From contig CAZPQK010000007.1 in NCBI GenBank assembly GCA_964588695.1, positions 62,001 to 126,000 of the forward strand: a stretch of 64,000 nucleotides of DNA. The letters run 5' to 3'. A model generated the notes under the pieces. That model did not search any database. It worked only from the letters and a program-made list of their open reading frames with translations, and had not been told where the DNA came from. Numbering within the stretch: position 1 is the stretch's first letter; the number at the start of each line of letters is the position of its first letter. This stretch comes from CAZPQK01 sp964588695 (GTDB lineage: Bacteria; Krumholzibacteriota; Krumholzibacteriia; WVZY01; JAKEHA01). A program made the position numbers and the translations under genes. Positions 46,634 through 55,900 of the stretch are shown one piece after another.

Positions 46634-48061
46634 CTACTTGAGCAATACCATGCTACGCGATTCTTGTCCCAACGAGGTACGCAACACGTAGTAGTAAACA
46701 CCACTCGCGGCTTGCCTTCCGGATGCGGTGATCCCGTCCCACTTTACCGTATGCGGCCCGGCACCCAACCGTTTCGCTTGCAGCACTTTAGCAACGGTTC
46801 GACCCTTCGCATCGTAAATGGTCAGGCTTACTTCGTCGGCACTAAGCAGATCGAAACGAATCGAAGTCGTTGGGTTAAATGGGTTCGGGTAGTTCTGTTT
46901 GAGCTGGGTATTCCCTACCGTTGCCGGGTTGACGCCCGAAGCGGTGGCCACTTTAAATGTAATGTCGTCAACCCAACCCGCACCACCTTGGGTCGTGTCG
47001 GGCTGAACAAACAAGACAACCGCGTCAACGCTATCGGTCCCGGCCGGCGCCGTCGAGCTTACTGACCGCAGGTCCCAATGACCTTCGGGACTGCTGGCGT
47101 CGGAAAGAATCGTCGAACTGCCGCCAATCTCGTTCCCGCCGGAATCCCGAAACACGATGCTTAGCTGCGTGTAGCTGGGATTTCCAGACTCTATACGATC
47201 GTTGACGTTCTCGCAGGATACCAAACCATACGCGGAGAGTTCATAGTTCTCGCCCGGCGTTGCTGCGAGGCGCTGGAACAATCCGGAATCCGCGCCGCCT
47301 ACAAACGTTCCAAACATTTTTGCCGCGCCGCCGGCGGTATTCTGAAATCCAACATCTCCGCCATAGAGCGTGTTCCCGAACACACCCCAACCGTCAAGAA
47401 AACCCGGGTTGGCGTCGAAGGACGGGTTGACAAGCTGGTTGGCCATGGCCATGGGGCTAGCTTCACAAAGTGCTGTGTCGTCGATGTAAACCGAGCCCGC
47501 ATCGCAGCCAGGCTGCAAGAACAGCACGAGAACTTCCAGCCGAAGCGCGCCAGCCGGGCAGATACCCTTCACCGAAAACGGTACCCAAGCGTCCAGCGCG
47601 AAATCCCAGTCGCCGATGACGATCTCGTTTCGCTGAATAACGGCGCCGCCGGATAACGCGTCGAAGAACGCCAACTGGGCAATAGCCCGGTTACCATCAC
47701 AAGTCGACGTACCCGGGATGGGGTCGCCGCTCCAAACGTACGAATAGCCGGAGAATTCGTACTCCATACCCGCGGTCGGCGACGTATAGACCTGGCCGAA
47801 CCCACCCACGTCAAAGTTGATTGCGGGGCAATTGGTGAACTCGCCAAAGATTTTTGCCGCTGCGCTTCCGGTTCGGATGATGTTGTCATCGGCTGGAGTT
47901 TCAATATTGGGCCCAGAGCCAAAAGTGAACCAATTCATGTACGATCCGCCACCCATCTCGAAACCCGGGTTGAGCAGCAGGTTCGTCGCTGCGGACGCTG
48001 GGCCGCCAACCAGCGCGGCAACCAGGATTCCAAGCGATAAGACTTTGGTCAAACGATACAT
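46634..48061 (-). CDS. Secreted protein with two CBM4/9-like domains and a type 9 secretion tail
   Basis: A 475-residue exported protein; signal peptide ends ASAA. Two carbohydrate-binding-type beta-sandwich domains begin NLLLNPGFEMGGG (about residue 27) and NQLVNPSFDANPG (about 205) and show paired Gly/Phe strands and AAKMFGTF-type turns. No catalytic motif is seen. The C-terminus from about 385 is an FlgD-like domain: LKQNYPNPFNPTTSIRFDL, IYDAKGRTVAKV, ASGVYYYVL. It probably binds glucan outside the cell and is exported and anchored through type 9 secretion. A GGAGGA site precedes the ATG. The neighbouring gene encodes a similar domain with a different tail. Confidence 0.83.
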   Translation of the reverse strand: MYRLTKVLSLGILVAALVGGPASAATNLLLNPGFEMGGGSYMNWFTFGSGPNIETPADDNIIRTGSAAAKIFGEFTNCPAINFDVGGFGQVYTSPTAGMEYEFSGYSYVWSGDPIPGTSTCDGNRAIAQLAFFDALSGGAVIQRNEIVIGDWDFALDAWVPFSVKGICPAGALRLEVLVLFLQPGCDAGSVYIDDTALCEASPMAMANQLVNPSFDANPGFLDGWGVFGNTLYGGDVGFQNTAGGAAKMFGTFVGGADSGLFQRLAATPGENYELSAYGLVSCENVNDRIESGNPSYTQLSIVFRDSGGNEIGGSSTILSDASSPEGHWDLRSVSSTAPAGTDSVDAVVLFVQPDTTQGGAGWVDDITFKVATASGVNPATVGNTQLKQNYPNPFNPTTSIRFDLLSADEVSLTIYDAKGRTVAKVLQAKRLGAGPHTVKWDGITASGRQAASGVYYYVLRTSLGQESRSMVLLK

Positions 48062-48087
48062 GCTTCCTCCATGTAGTCAGGCGGTGA

Positions 48088-48723
48088 TTAACGGTATAGC
48101 GATTTAATCTTACCCCAAGTTGCTTCCGTGGTGGGAACGGGAGTCATGTCGATGAAACGTGTCTGGTCAATCAACGCGGCTCCACCGTCGGTGTTCGGCT
48201 GAACAAACAAAATAAACGCTTCCACTTGAACTGTCCCGGCGGGAGCAACGCCGACAATCAAACCGGAGTTGTGCCATGTGTCGGTTGAGAACGTCCCGTC
48301 AAGAATAACGCTTTCCACAGCTCCAATCTCAACGTCTCCCGCGTCCTTAAAAACAATCTTCTGCACAACGAAGTTGTCGTTAGGAGCCCCAGCCCCAATC
48401 AGGGCGTCGCCCGACCAGTGGCGCGCGCTGGATTCGATACCCCACATACTTCCGGGGCCGGCGGGAAACTCCTGAAACATCCCGCTGACGCCGGGAAATG
48501 TCCCAAACATTTTTGCGACTCCGGTACCACCACCAGGCACGACGGCGGGCGGATTGGACGATTCGGCAAACACATTACCAAACGTGATCCAGCCGGTTAA
48601 TCCAGCGGGAGGTGGGTCTTCGAACCCGTCGTTGACCAGCAGGTTTTGCGCCGACGCGCTTCCGGCAACAACAACCGTAAGAACGCAAGCCAGCAACACC
48701 AGCGCACTTTTGCAATGTTCCAT
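48088..48723 (-). CDS. Secreted CBM4/9-like protein with WGKIKxLY tail
   Basis: A 211-residue protein starting at ATG 48723 (MEHCKSALV) after GGAGG; the frame runs upstream to 48777. The signal peptide ends ASAQ. One domain begins NLLVNDGFEDPPP and is closely similar to the domains in the adjacent gene (VAKMFGTF, VEAFILFVQPNTDGGAALID). It ends VPTTEATWGKIKSLYR, the same tail as the paralogues at 4374 and 5048, instead of the FlgD tail of its neighbours. It lies 26 bases from the next gene, so it is co-transcribed. Probable glycan binder. Confidence 0.8.
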   Translation of the reverse strand: MEHCKSALVLLACVLTVVVAGSASAQNLLVNDGFEDPPPAGLTGWITFGNVFAESSNPPAVVPGGGTGVAKMFGTFPGVSGMFQEFPAGPGSMWGIESSARHWSGDALIGAGAPNDNFVVQKIVFKDAGDVEIGAVESVILDGTFSTDTWHNSGLIVGVAPAGTVQVEAFILFVQPNTDGGAALIDQTRFIDMTPVPTTEATWGKIKSLYR

Positions 48724-48781
48724 AGAGACAACCTCCAAGGTTAGAGTACAAACGAAACTGACGATCCGCAATCGCACTTGC

Positions 48782-50377
48782 CTATTTCACCAACACCATC
48801 TTACGGGACTCCACGACATCGCCCGTGACCAACTGATACAGGTACACTCCTGAAGCGACTCGCTCGCCATTGTCATTACGACCGTTCCATTGAACTTCAA
48901 ACTCGCCCGCGTCCCGAACTTCAGAAAGCAGCGTGGCGATCTGGCGTCCACGCACGTCATAGACGACGATGGATCCGAACCCGCGGGTGGGCAGCGAAAA
49001 CCGAATTGTTGTTACCGGGTTGAACGGATTGGGATATGCAGCCGCTAGCAAACTCCCTTGTCCGGCCGACGGTGCAACCGCGACAACCGCCCCCTCCGGC
49101 TCGAACCGAAAGTCTTCGAAGACGACCTCCTGTGGAATTGTCGGCGGACTTCCGCCAATCAGCCACAGATTCAGGTGCACGCGGGGTTGCTCGGGGCGAG
49201 GAATATGGGCACCGTTGTACGTCCATGAGTGGATCATATTCGCTGGCAATTCATCCAGCGGCCCGCCACGCCAACTTCGAAACTCAACTTGGTCGGCGTT
49301 CCAACGAATCGCGTGGGTGGTTTGTTCGTCAACACCCCAGTCATAATCGAACCGGCTTATGTTACCCGGCCAGTCAAAGGGTTGCGCAACATACTGCGCC
49401 GGATCATTCGCGGGGTTCTGCCACCGGCTAAATTCTATGTCGATTTCGTTATATGGGTTCCACCAGCCGTAAGACGGGTCGTAGCAGGCACCGTACTGCC
49501 ATAAGAAAACTCCGAGTACGGCGTTGGGGTCGATGGCATCCAAATCTCCGCGAGTGGTAAAACGATAATCGCCGTATCCTAACGCGTCCGCCAAAACAAC
49601 TTCTGTGCTGTACCATACTGAACCGCTCTGCTTGACGGTCAGATGGAGATGACCGTTCGCATCCACCCAAACAGCGTCGCTAGCGTTGCTAAAGTTGTTC
49701 GGTCCCGGTCCAAAAAATCCGGGGCCCTTCACTCGCCACTGACGCCCGGCGAAGCTTACGCTTGTTCCTCCCGGAAAATCATCCCACTGCACTTCATCCA
49801 GAGACGGCGTGGTGAGAACGTCAAACTCAGCATGGTCAAAGTAAACAGTAGGTACGGGATCGATTGGACTTTGCAGCGCACCCAATAGGATTCGCGCGGA
49901 CGATGCACCTGTCGGCGCGGCCGCACTCACGACCTCAAACTGTTGCACGTCGTCTACAGGCGTGGACGCAGTAACGACGTTGTACGACTCATAGCTAAGC
50001 AGCACATCGGCAGCGTCACGCCACTCAATGTTGGCGATGGCGGCGTTACCACCAACCACTTGCTGTACCGTTTTGTGCCACGCATCAACACGGAGTCGAA
50101 CGTGTTGGCCGGGACTAATCGTGAGGGGCTGCCAGACTCCTGCGACGTCCCACGAACCAGAGTTGGGCCCCGTGATTCTGGCCGCAACCGACCCGTGAGT
50201 TGCATCGTTAACGGTACCCACGTCGCCAAATTGATTCCAGCCGCCAAATAGTGCCCCGCCTGTGCCACCAACTTCAAAGCTAGGGTTGGCCAGCATGCAT
50301 TGCGCTCGTGATTGGACGCAGTATAAAATAAGGCCCGCGCAAACGACGATTCCTAGTCGTAGTGACGCGGGCAGCAT
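48782..50377 (-). CDS. GH16-like beta-glucanase with N-terminal CBM and type 9 secretion tail
   Basis: A 531-residue exported protein. The signal peptide ends RAQC, with a CBM4/9-like domain at about 27-190 (LANPSFEVGG). The catalytic domain (about 195-430) has the GH16 core NEIDIEFS, with Glu311, Asp313 and Glu315 in the positions of nucleophile, assisting Asp and acid/base. The FlgD tail runs from about 440 (YPNPFNPVTTIRFSLP, VYDVRGRQIATL, ASGVYLYQL). GH16 enzymes of this sort cleave beta-1,3 or mixed-link glucans, agarose or carrageenan; the neighbours favour beta-1,3-glucan. Its 5' leader carries a perfect inverted repeat. Confidence 0.87.
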   Translation of the reverse strand: MLPASLRLGIVVCAGLILYCVQSRAQCMLANPSFEVGGTGGALFGGWNQFGDVGTVNDATHGSVAARITGPNSGSWDVAGVWQPLTISPGQHVRLRVDAWHKTVQQVVGGNAAIANIEWRDAADVLLSYESYNVVTASTPVDDVQQFEVVSAAAPTGASSARILLGALQSPIDPVPTVYFDHAEFDVLTTPSLDEVQWDDFPGGTSVSFAGRQWRVKGPGFFGPGPNNFSNASDAVWVDANGHLHLTVKQSGSVWYSTEVVLADALGYGDYRFTTRGDLDAIDPNAVLGVFLWQYGACYDPSYGWWNPYNEIDIEFSRWQNPANDPAQYVAQPFDWPGNISRFDYDWGVDEQTTHAIRWNADQVEFRSWRGGPLDELPANMIHSWTYNGAHIPRPEQPRVHLNLWLIGGSPPTIPQEVVFEDFRFEPEGAVVAVAPSAGQGSLLAAAYPNPFNPVTTIRFSLPTRGFGSIVVYDVRGRQIATLLSEVRDAGEFEVQWNGRNDNGERVASGVYLYQLVTGDVVESRKMVLVK

Positions 50378-50441
50378 AGTCGAGGTTCCTTGTTTGCGTT
50401 GAGGCGCCGAAGGCGCGAAACATTGGTGGGTAGATTTACTA

Positions 50442-50463
50442 GGGCTTGGCCGCCGCCAAGCCT
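50442..50463. repeat. Perfect inverted repeat in the GH16 gene leader
   Basis: GGCTTGGC (443-450) and GCCAAGCC (455-462) pair around a CGCC loop, with a G-T pair at the ends (442 and 463). It sits between the minus-strand -10 at 50477-50485 and the gene start at 50377. It has no T tract on the minus strand, so it is more likely an operator or RNA control hairpin than a terminator. Confidence 0.6.
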
Positions 50464-50476
50464 ACTACTTGGATGA

Positions 50477-50485
50477 ATTTTAGCA
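50477..50485 (-). promoter_or_regulatory. Extended -10 promoter for the GH16/CBM gene run
   Basis: On the minus strand this reads TGCTAAAAT, matching the extended -10 form repeated in this window. It lies about 100 bases upstream of the GH16 start, giving a leader of about 90 bases that includes the inverted repeat. A plus-strand TTGACA at 50511-50516 might be the -35 of the divergent ABC ATPase gene, but its -10 is poor. Confidence 0.45.
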
Positions 50486-50566
50486 TACCGTCGGCCCAAA
50501 CCCCACCCGGTTGACATTAATAGTAGGTTCTGACACCATTCGTCGCACCCTCATCACCCTATCGAT

Positions 50567-51580
50567 TTGAGCCTTGTGGAACCCTCTCCAGCTTCGACCG
50601 TTAGCCCCCTACTGAGCCTTCGCGGTGTCTCTAAAACGTTTGTTACCAAGAGTTTATTTGGAAAAGCGGTAGCCACTGTTGCCGCTCGCGACGTTTCCTT
50701 CGTGGTGAATCGTGGCGAAGCCGTGGCGCTGGTCGGCGAATCGGGCAGTGGCAAGAGCACCATCGCGAAGTTGGTCCTAAGGCTGCTCCAGGCGGATGGC
50801 GGCGAAATCGCCCTGGACGGCCAGAACGTGCTTAAATCGGAGCCCCGCCGCGCCTCACTGGGGTACCGAGCCCGGGTACAGATGGTTTTTCAGGATCCCT
50901 TCGGGTCGCTTAACCCCGTTCATAATGTGTTCCATCATCTCCGGCGCCCCCTGCTCCGCCACCGTCGATGTCGTCTTGCCGAAGTCAGGACCCGGGCGTT
51001 GGGGCTTTTGGAGACGGCAGGGCTGAAGCCCGCGATTGATTTCATCGATCGCCACCCTGATGAACTTTCCGGCGGTCAGCGTCAACGCGTCGCGATTGCC
51101 CGTGCGCTCGCCGTGGAACCCGAGATCCTGATCGCGGACGAACCGACATCCATGCTCGATGTTTCCGTTCGCACCGGAGTTTTGAACCTGCTCGACACGC
51201 TTAAGCGCGATCGAAAGTTAGGCATTTTGATGATCACACATGACCTTGCGTCGGCTCGTTATCTCTGCGAACGCATCCTTGTACTCTATCGCGGACGAAT
51301 TGTCGAAGAGGGCCCCAGCAACGATGTAGTTGGAAATCCACAGCATCCGTACACGCGGCAATTGCTAGCCGCGATTGCCGACGCCGCGATGGACGAAACC
51401 GAATCGCCGATCGAAATCACCACAGCCGAAAGCGATCGTGTTTCTGTTGGCTGTCCATTCGCGCCACGGTGCGAACACGCGGTCGACGAGTGCTGGCACC
51501 GTGACCCTGCGCCGAGAGATGCGAGCGGCCACCAGGTTCGTTGCCACCTGTACGCCCCTAACGGCGAGCGCCCGCAGTAG
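50567..51580 (+). CDS. Opp/Dpp-type ABC transporter ATPase (second ATPase, OppF/DppF-like)
   Basis: A 337-residue cytoplasmic ATPase. It shows Walker A GESGSGKST, the ABC signature LSGGQRQRVAIARAL, Walker B LIADEPTSMLD and the family-specific C-terminal Cys motif GCPFAPRCEHA. It powers the permease pair encoded at 57166-59072 together with the ATPase at 56210, although it lies 6 kb away and on the other strand, next to the GH1 gene. The start is unclear; TTG at 50567 or GTG at 50576 would fit. It directly abuts the GH1 ATG and is probably co-translated with it. Confidence 0.9.
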   Translation: MSLVEPSPASTVSPLLSLRGVSKTFVTKSLFGKAVATVAARDVSFVVNRGEAVALVGESGSGKSTIAKLVLRLLQADGGEIALDGQNVLKSEPRRASLGYRARVQMVFQDPFGSLNPVHNVFHHLRRPLLRHRRCRLAEVRTRALGLLETAGLKPAIDFIDRHPDELSGGQRQRVAIARALAVEPEILIADEPTSMLDVSVRTGVLNLLDTLKRDRKLGILMITHDLASARYLCERILVLYRGRIVEEGPSNDVVGNPQHPYTRQLLAAIADAAMDETESPIEITTAESDRVSVGCPFAPRCEHAVDECWHRDPAPRDASGHQVRCHLYAPNGERPQ

Positions 51581-52936
51581 ATGTTCCGATCCGACTTTCC
51601 ATCCGACTTTTTGTGGGGCGTGGCGACTTCCTCGCAGCAAATTGAGGGAGCAGTTGCTACCGACGGGCGAAGCGCATCCATATGGGACCGGCTGGCTTCC
51701 CTACCAGGAAAGATCGAAGACGGCACTACACCTAAGACCGCCTGCGATCACTACCATCGCTGGCGCGAAGATTTAGACCTCATCGACACGTTGGGATTCA
51801 ACGCCTACCGGTTTTCAATTGCGTGGCCGCGTGTACTGCCCGCGGGTATCGGGCCAATCAATCGGGCCGGTGTCGACTTTTACGAGCGTATCGTCGACAC
51901 GTTGCTGGATCGCGGCATCACCCCTTTTGTTACGCTTTACCACTGGGACTTGCCACAGGTACTGCAGGACCGCGGCGGTTGGACCGAGCGATCCACCGCC
52001 GATGCTTTTGTAGAGTACACCGCCGCGGTGACCCAACGTCTCGGGGATCGCGTCAAACATTGGGTTACGCACAACGAGCCATGGTGTATCGCCCACCTCG
52101 GGCACGAGTCCGGACATCACGCGCCGGGTATTACCGACCCACCAGCAGGATTGCGTGCCGCTCACCATGTCCTACTCTCGCACGGCTGGGCGGTTCCAGT
52201 GATTCGTGACAACAGTCCCGGCGCTCAAGTTGGCATCGTGCTAAACCTCACGCCCGCGGAGCCCGTGTCGGACCGACGCGAAGACGAAGACGCAGCGCGA
52301 TGGTTCGACGGGTTCTTCAACCGCTGGTATTTGGACCCTATTTTTCGGGGCTACTACCCCGACGACGCCATCAACGACCGGATAGAACGCAACCATCTCG
52401 ACAGCGCGACATTGCCATTCGTCGCTACGGACGACATGAAAGCTATATCCACTCCGCTGGATTTTCTGGGCGTGAATTACTACAGTCGAGTGGTAATGCG
52501 CCAGAGTGCGTCGGGCAAACCCGAAGTGGTCCCTGTGGTTCCGCCCGAGCAACTTACGGACATGGGATGGGAAGTGTACCCGCAAGGAATTCGCGAGCTG
52601 CTGGTACGGATCCATCGCGAGTATGCGCCCCGGCAGATTTTCGTGACCGAAAACGGCTGTGCGTATAGCGATTCACCCAGCAGCAGCGGCGAGATCGAGG
52701 ATGACCGTCGGATAAGCTACCATAGAACGCACCTTGCCGAAATCGCCAACGCGATTGAGCAAGGAGCGCCGGTTACCGGGTATTTTGCCTGGTCGTTACT
52801 AGATAACTTTGAATGGGCACACGGTTTCACTAAACGATTCGGCCTGGTCTGGGTAGACTACGAATCGCTGGAACGCATACCTAAGAACAGTGCGTATTGG
52901 TTTCGAGATTTCTTGGCGGCAAAAGAATCGGTTTAG
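51581..52936 (+). CDS. GH1 beta-glucosidase
   Basis: A 451-residue cytoplasmic TIM-barrel glycosidase without a signal peptide. The acid/base is Glu166 (THNEPW), the nucleophile is Glu357 (IFVTENG), and the N-terminal FLWGVATSSQQIEGA motif binds the glucose unit. It hydrolyses beta-linked gluco-oligosaccharides to glucose. It begins one base after the ABC ATPase stop and is followed 27 bases later by the fused GH2/barrel gene, so oligosaccharide uptake and cleavage appear to be co-expressed. Confidence 0.95.
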   Translation: MFRSDFPSDFLWGVATSSQQIEGAVATDGRSASIWDRLASLPGKIEDGTTPKTACDHYHRWREDLDLIDTLGFNAYRFSIAWPRVLPAGIGPINRAGVDFYERIVDTLLDRGITPFVTLYHWDLPQVLQDRGGWTERSTADAFVEYTAAVTQRLGDRVKHWVTHNEPWCIAHLGHESGHHAPGITDPPAGLRAAHHVLLSHGWAVPVIRDNSPGAQVGIVLNLTPAEPVSDRREDEDAARWFDGFFNRWYLDPIFRGYYPDDAINDRIERNHLDSATLPFVATDDMKAISTPLDFLGVNYYSRVVMRQSASGKPEVVPVVPPEQLTDMGWEVYPQGIRELLVRIHREYAPRQIFVTENGCAYSDSPSSSGEIEDDRRISYHRTHLAEIANAIEQGAPVTGYFAWSLLDNFEWAHGFTKRFGLVWVDYESLERIPKNSAYWFRDFLAAKESV

Positions 52937-52963
52937 TCTGTACCGTTTACCAAGGGAGCAGTC

Positions 52964-55900
52964 GTGAGTTTGTTTAAGGGTTTGAAGATTTTAGCCGTCG
53001 TCCTGTCGCTTCTGTCGATGGTGCACGTGGCGACGCCGTTCGCTCAACAAACTGTTCGGGTCCGGCAAACAACGCGAGGAAGCACGCTCCAGGTGGACGG
53101 CAAAGACGTCATGGTCTTTGGCATGAACTGGGACTATTTTCCCATCGGGACCAATTACTCCTTTAGCTTGTGGAACCAACCGGACGATTTCGTTAAAACA
53201 GCACTGGACCGTGAAATGTCGCTTATGAAAGCCATGGGCGTGAATGCCATCCGGGTTTACAACGGAATGCCGCCGCGTTGGGTCGAATACGTGTACGACA
53301 CCTACGGAATTTATACCGTGATGAATCATCCGATGGCGCGTTACGGTTTCTTGCTCGATGGCACCTGGACGCCGAATGTTGACTACTCAAACCCGCGGCT
53401 GCGCAACGCGGTCAAGGCTGAGATTGTTTCACTGGTGGAGGAGTTCAGAGGAACGCGCGGGATTCTAATGTGGTTGTTGGGCAACGAAAACAACTACGGG
53501 TTGTCGTGGTCATCATTCGAGATCGAAGCACTTCCCAAAGGAGAACGGCAGGCTGCCAGGGCTCGCTACCTGTACACACTGTTCGATGAAGTCGCCGCGG
53601 CTATCAAACGTGCGGATAACTCACGCCCGGTCGCGATGTGTAACGGCGACATCCAGTACATCGACATCATTGCAGAAGAATGTAACAACATCGACATCTA
53701 TGGCACCAACGTGTATCGAGGAATATCCGTACGCGATCTTTACCAGGTAGTCAAAGACAAGCTCGACATCCCCGTGGTATTTACCGAGTTCGGTTGCGAC
53801 GCATTCAACGCACGTGCGATGCGCGAAGATCAGGCGATGCAATGTCGGTACCTGGTTGGTCAATGGCAAGAGATATACGAACAATCTGCTGGCAAGGGAC
53901 GCGTGGGCAACTCCATCGGCGGGATGACGTTTCAGTGGTCAGACGGCTGGTGGAAGTTTCGCCAGGAGGAGAACCTAGACATTCATGACACCAACGCTTC
54001 GTGGCCCAACGGTGGATACCCGGAGGACTTCGTTGAAGGCGAAAACAACATGAACGAAGAGTGGTGGGGCATCACCGCTAAGGGTTATCCCGACGCGCAG
54101 GGACACTATAATGTCTACCCAAGAGCTGCCTACTACGCTCTGCAGAAAGCCTACGAACTAGATCCTTATGCTCCGACCACCAGCCTGGAAACAATTCGCG
54201 CTCACTTCGCCTCTATTTCGGCAGCCGGAGCGGAACTGCAGGCCAGTGGTGCTACTGCGGCACTTAAGGCGGAACAAGGCGGCGCGGTAAAGGTGACCAA
54301 CTTGCGGTTTGAGTTTGAGACCTACCACACCCAAGGAAGCAACATTACTACTCCAGGGATCGATGAACGTCAGGCTGCCTATCCTCAGTATCGCGGCGGC
54401 CTGGACCGATTGGAATCGGCCTACATAGACTTCGAAGCTAAACCTACCCAACAAGTGATTGGCAGGGTTTCGTTGAATATCTTGGGAAACGTCCCTGTCA
54501 ATCCAATCGACGAAATCTTCTATGAAAACCGAGGCCGGACATACGCGAGCGTAACTCGTGCCGCGCTGGCCGCCGACAGTATAGGCATCGACAGCGACAC
54601 GCTGAACGTGTCCGACGCCGAACGAGTTAAACTGTATCGTGCGTCTTTGCAGTGGCAGGATAAGTATTTTGAGTTGAATGCATTCTACCGGGTTGGACAC
54701 TTGCATTGGCAGTACGAGGGTGACTTCTTTGGCCTTTACCGCGACGCTTACTACGGCGAGAACATTGACATCTACAATGGCAACGCTCCGATCGGCGCTG
54801 AGATTGCATTCAAGCGGCGACTTGAAGGCCTTAAGATCGCCATAGGCCCCGAACTTTGGTGGGGCGCAAATCCCGCCATCGTTGGAAAGTACCAACGGCA
54901 ACTAGGGCCGGTAAACACAACGATTGTCTTCCACGAAGACGTTGGTGAACCACCCGGAGATGGCTTCGGCACGGCAGCTGCGACCAGCACGGCGATCCCC
55001 GAGCAGCGTGCACGAAAAGTATCGCTCCAAGGCGAGATGTCGCGAGGGCCCTTTACACTTACCGCTGGGGGGCTATGGGCGGGGAGTCGTCGAATCGATA
55101 ACGTGTTTCACATCACCGATCTTTCTCGAGGGACGACACCGCTGATTGACTCGGTGCAAACCAGTGACACTTTTGGTGGGCGCGCACGGCTAAGTTTTTC
55201 GAAGGGACGTGTCAATTGGTACGCCCAAGGAACAATAGCCGGCATCGTGGCATCTGCTGGCCCTACAGCGCTAAGAACCAACTTTACCGAATGGCGCCTG
55301 AAAGACCCGGGAACCGGCAACCAAAACACGTTTCTAACCGGCGCCACTTATCAGGCGGGAAACTTTCAGATCGCGCCCAACTTTTTATGGCAGAAACCGA
55401 TGGTAGGACCCATTGCGCCCGAGGCAGTGGAAACCGGAGAGACCGCGCTTCGCAACCAGCTAGACGACCCGTTCTACGTTAGAGCCAACCGAGAGACCGT
55501 CGGCTACGAAATGATTGTCACCTACGACCCAACACCGGCGACGTGGTTTTGGCAGTGGGACAATGACATCCGCGAAGATGCGCCGTTCGCAGCTGCACTT
55601 GGTCTGGTCTATCAGGACTTCAAAACTACAATGGACGCGGCGTTGTACGTGTCGGCCGATGGATCGGTGTTCCCGTTTCTCGCATCTACTCCGGAGCGCT
55701 CGCTATGGGAAGCGTACGCGCGAATCGTTTCTTCTCCGACGCCATCGCTGCGGCTTATCGCCAATGCTTTCGCAGGAGAAGCAGAGCCCACCGGTGACGA
55801 CCCCAGGTTGATCGAACGTTTTGGTGCCGACGCTCGCGTCTCATACGGCAAGACCCTTATGCAGGTGCACGCTAAGTTTGACGACTTCGGGCCGTATGAC

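Noticed and set aside
22869..50377. Type 9 secretion machinery in this window
   Set aside because: Only FlgD-type tails on cargo proteins are seen; no Por/Gld core gene is encoded here.
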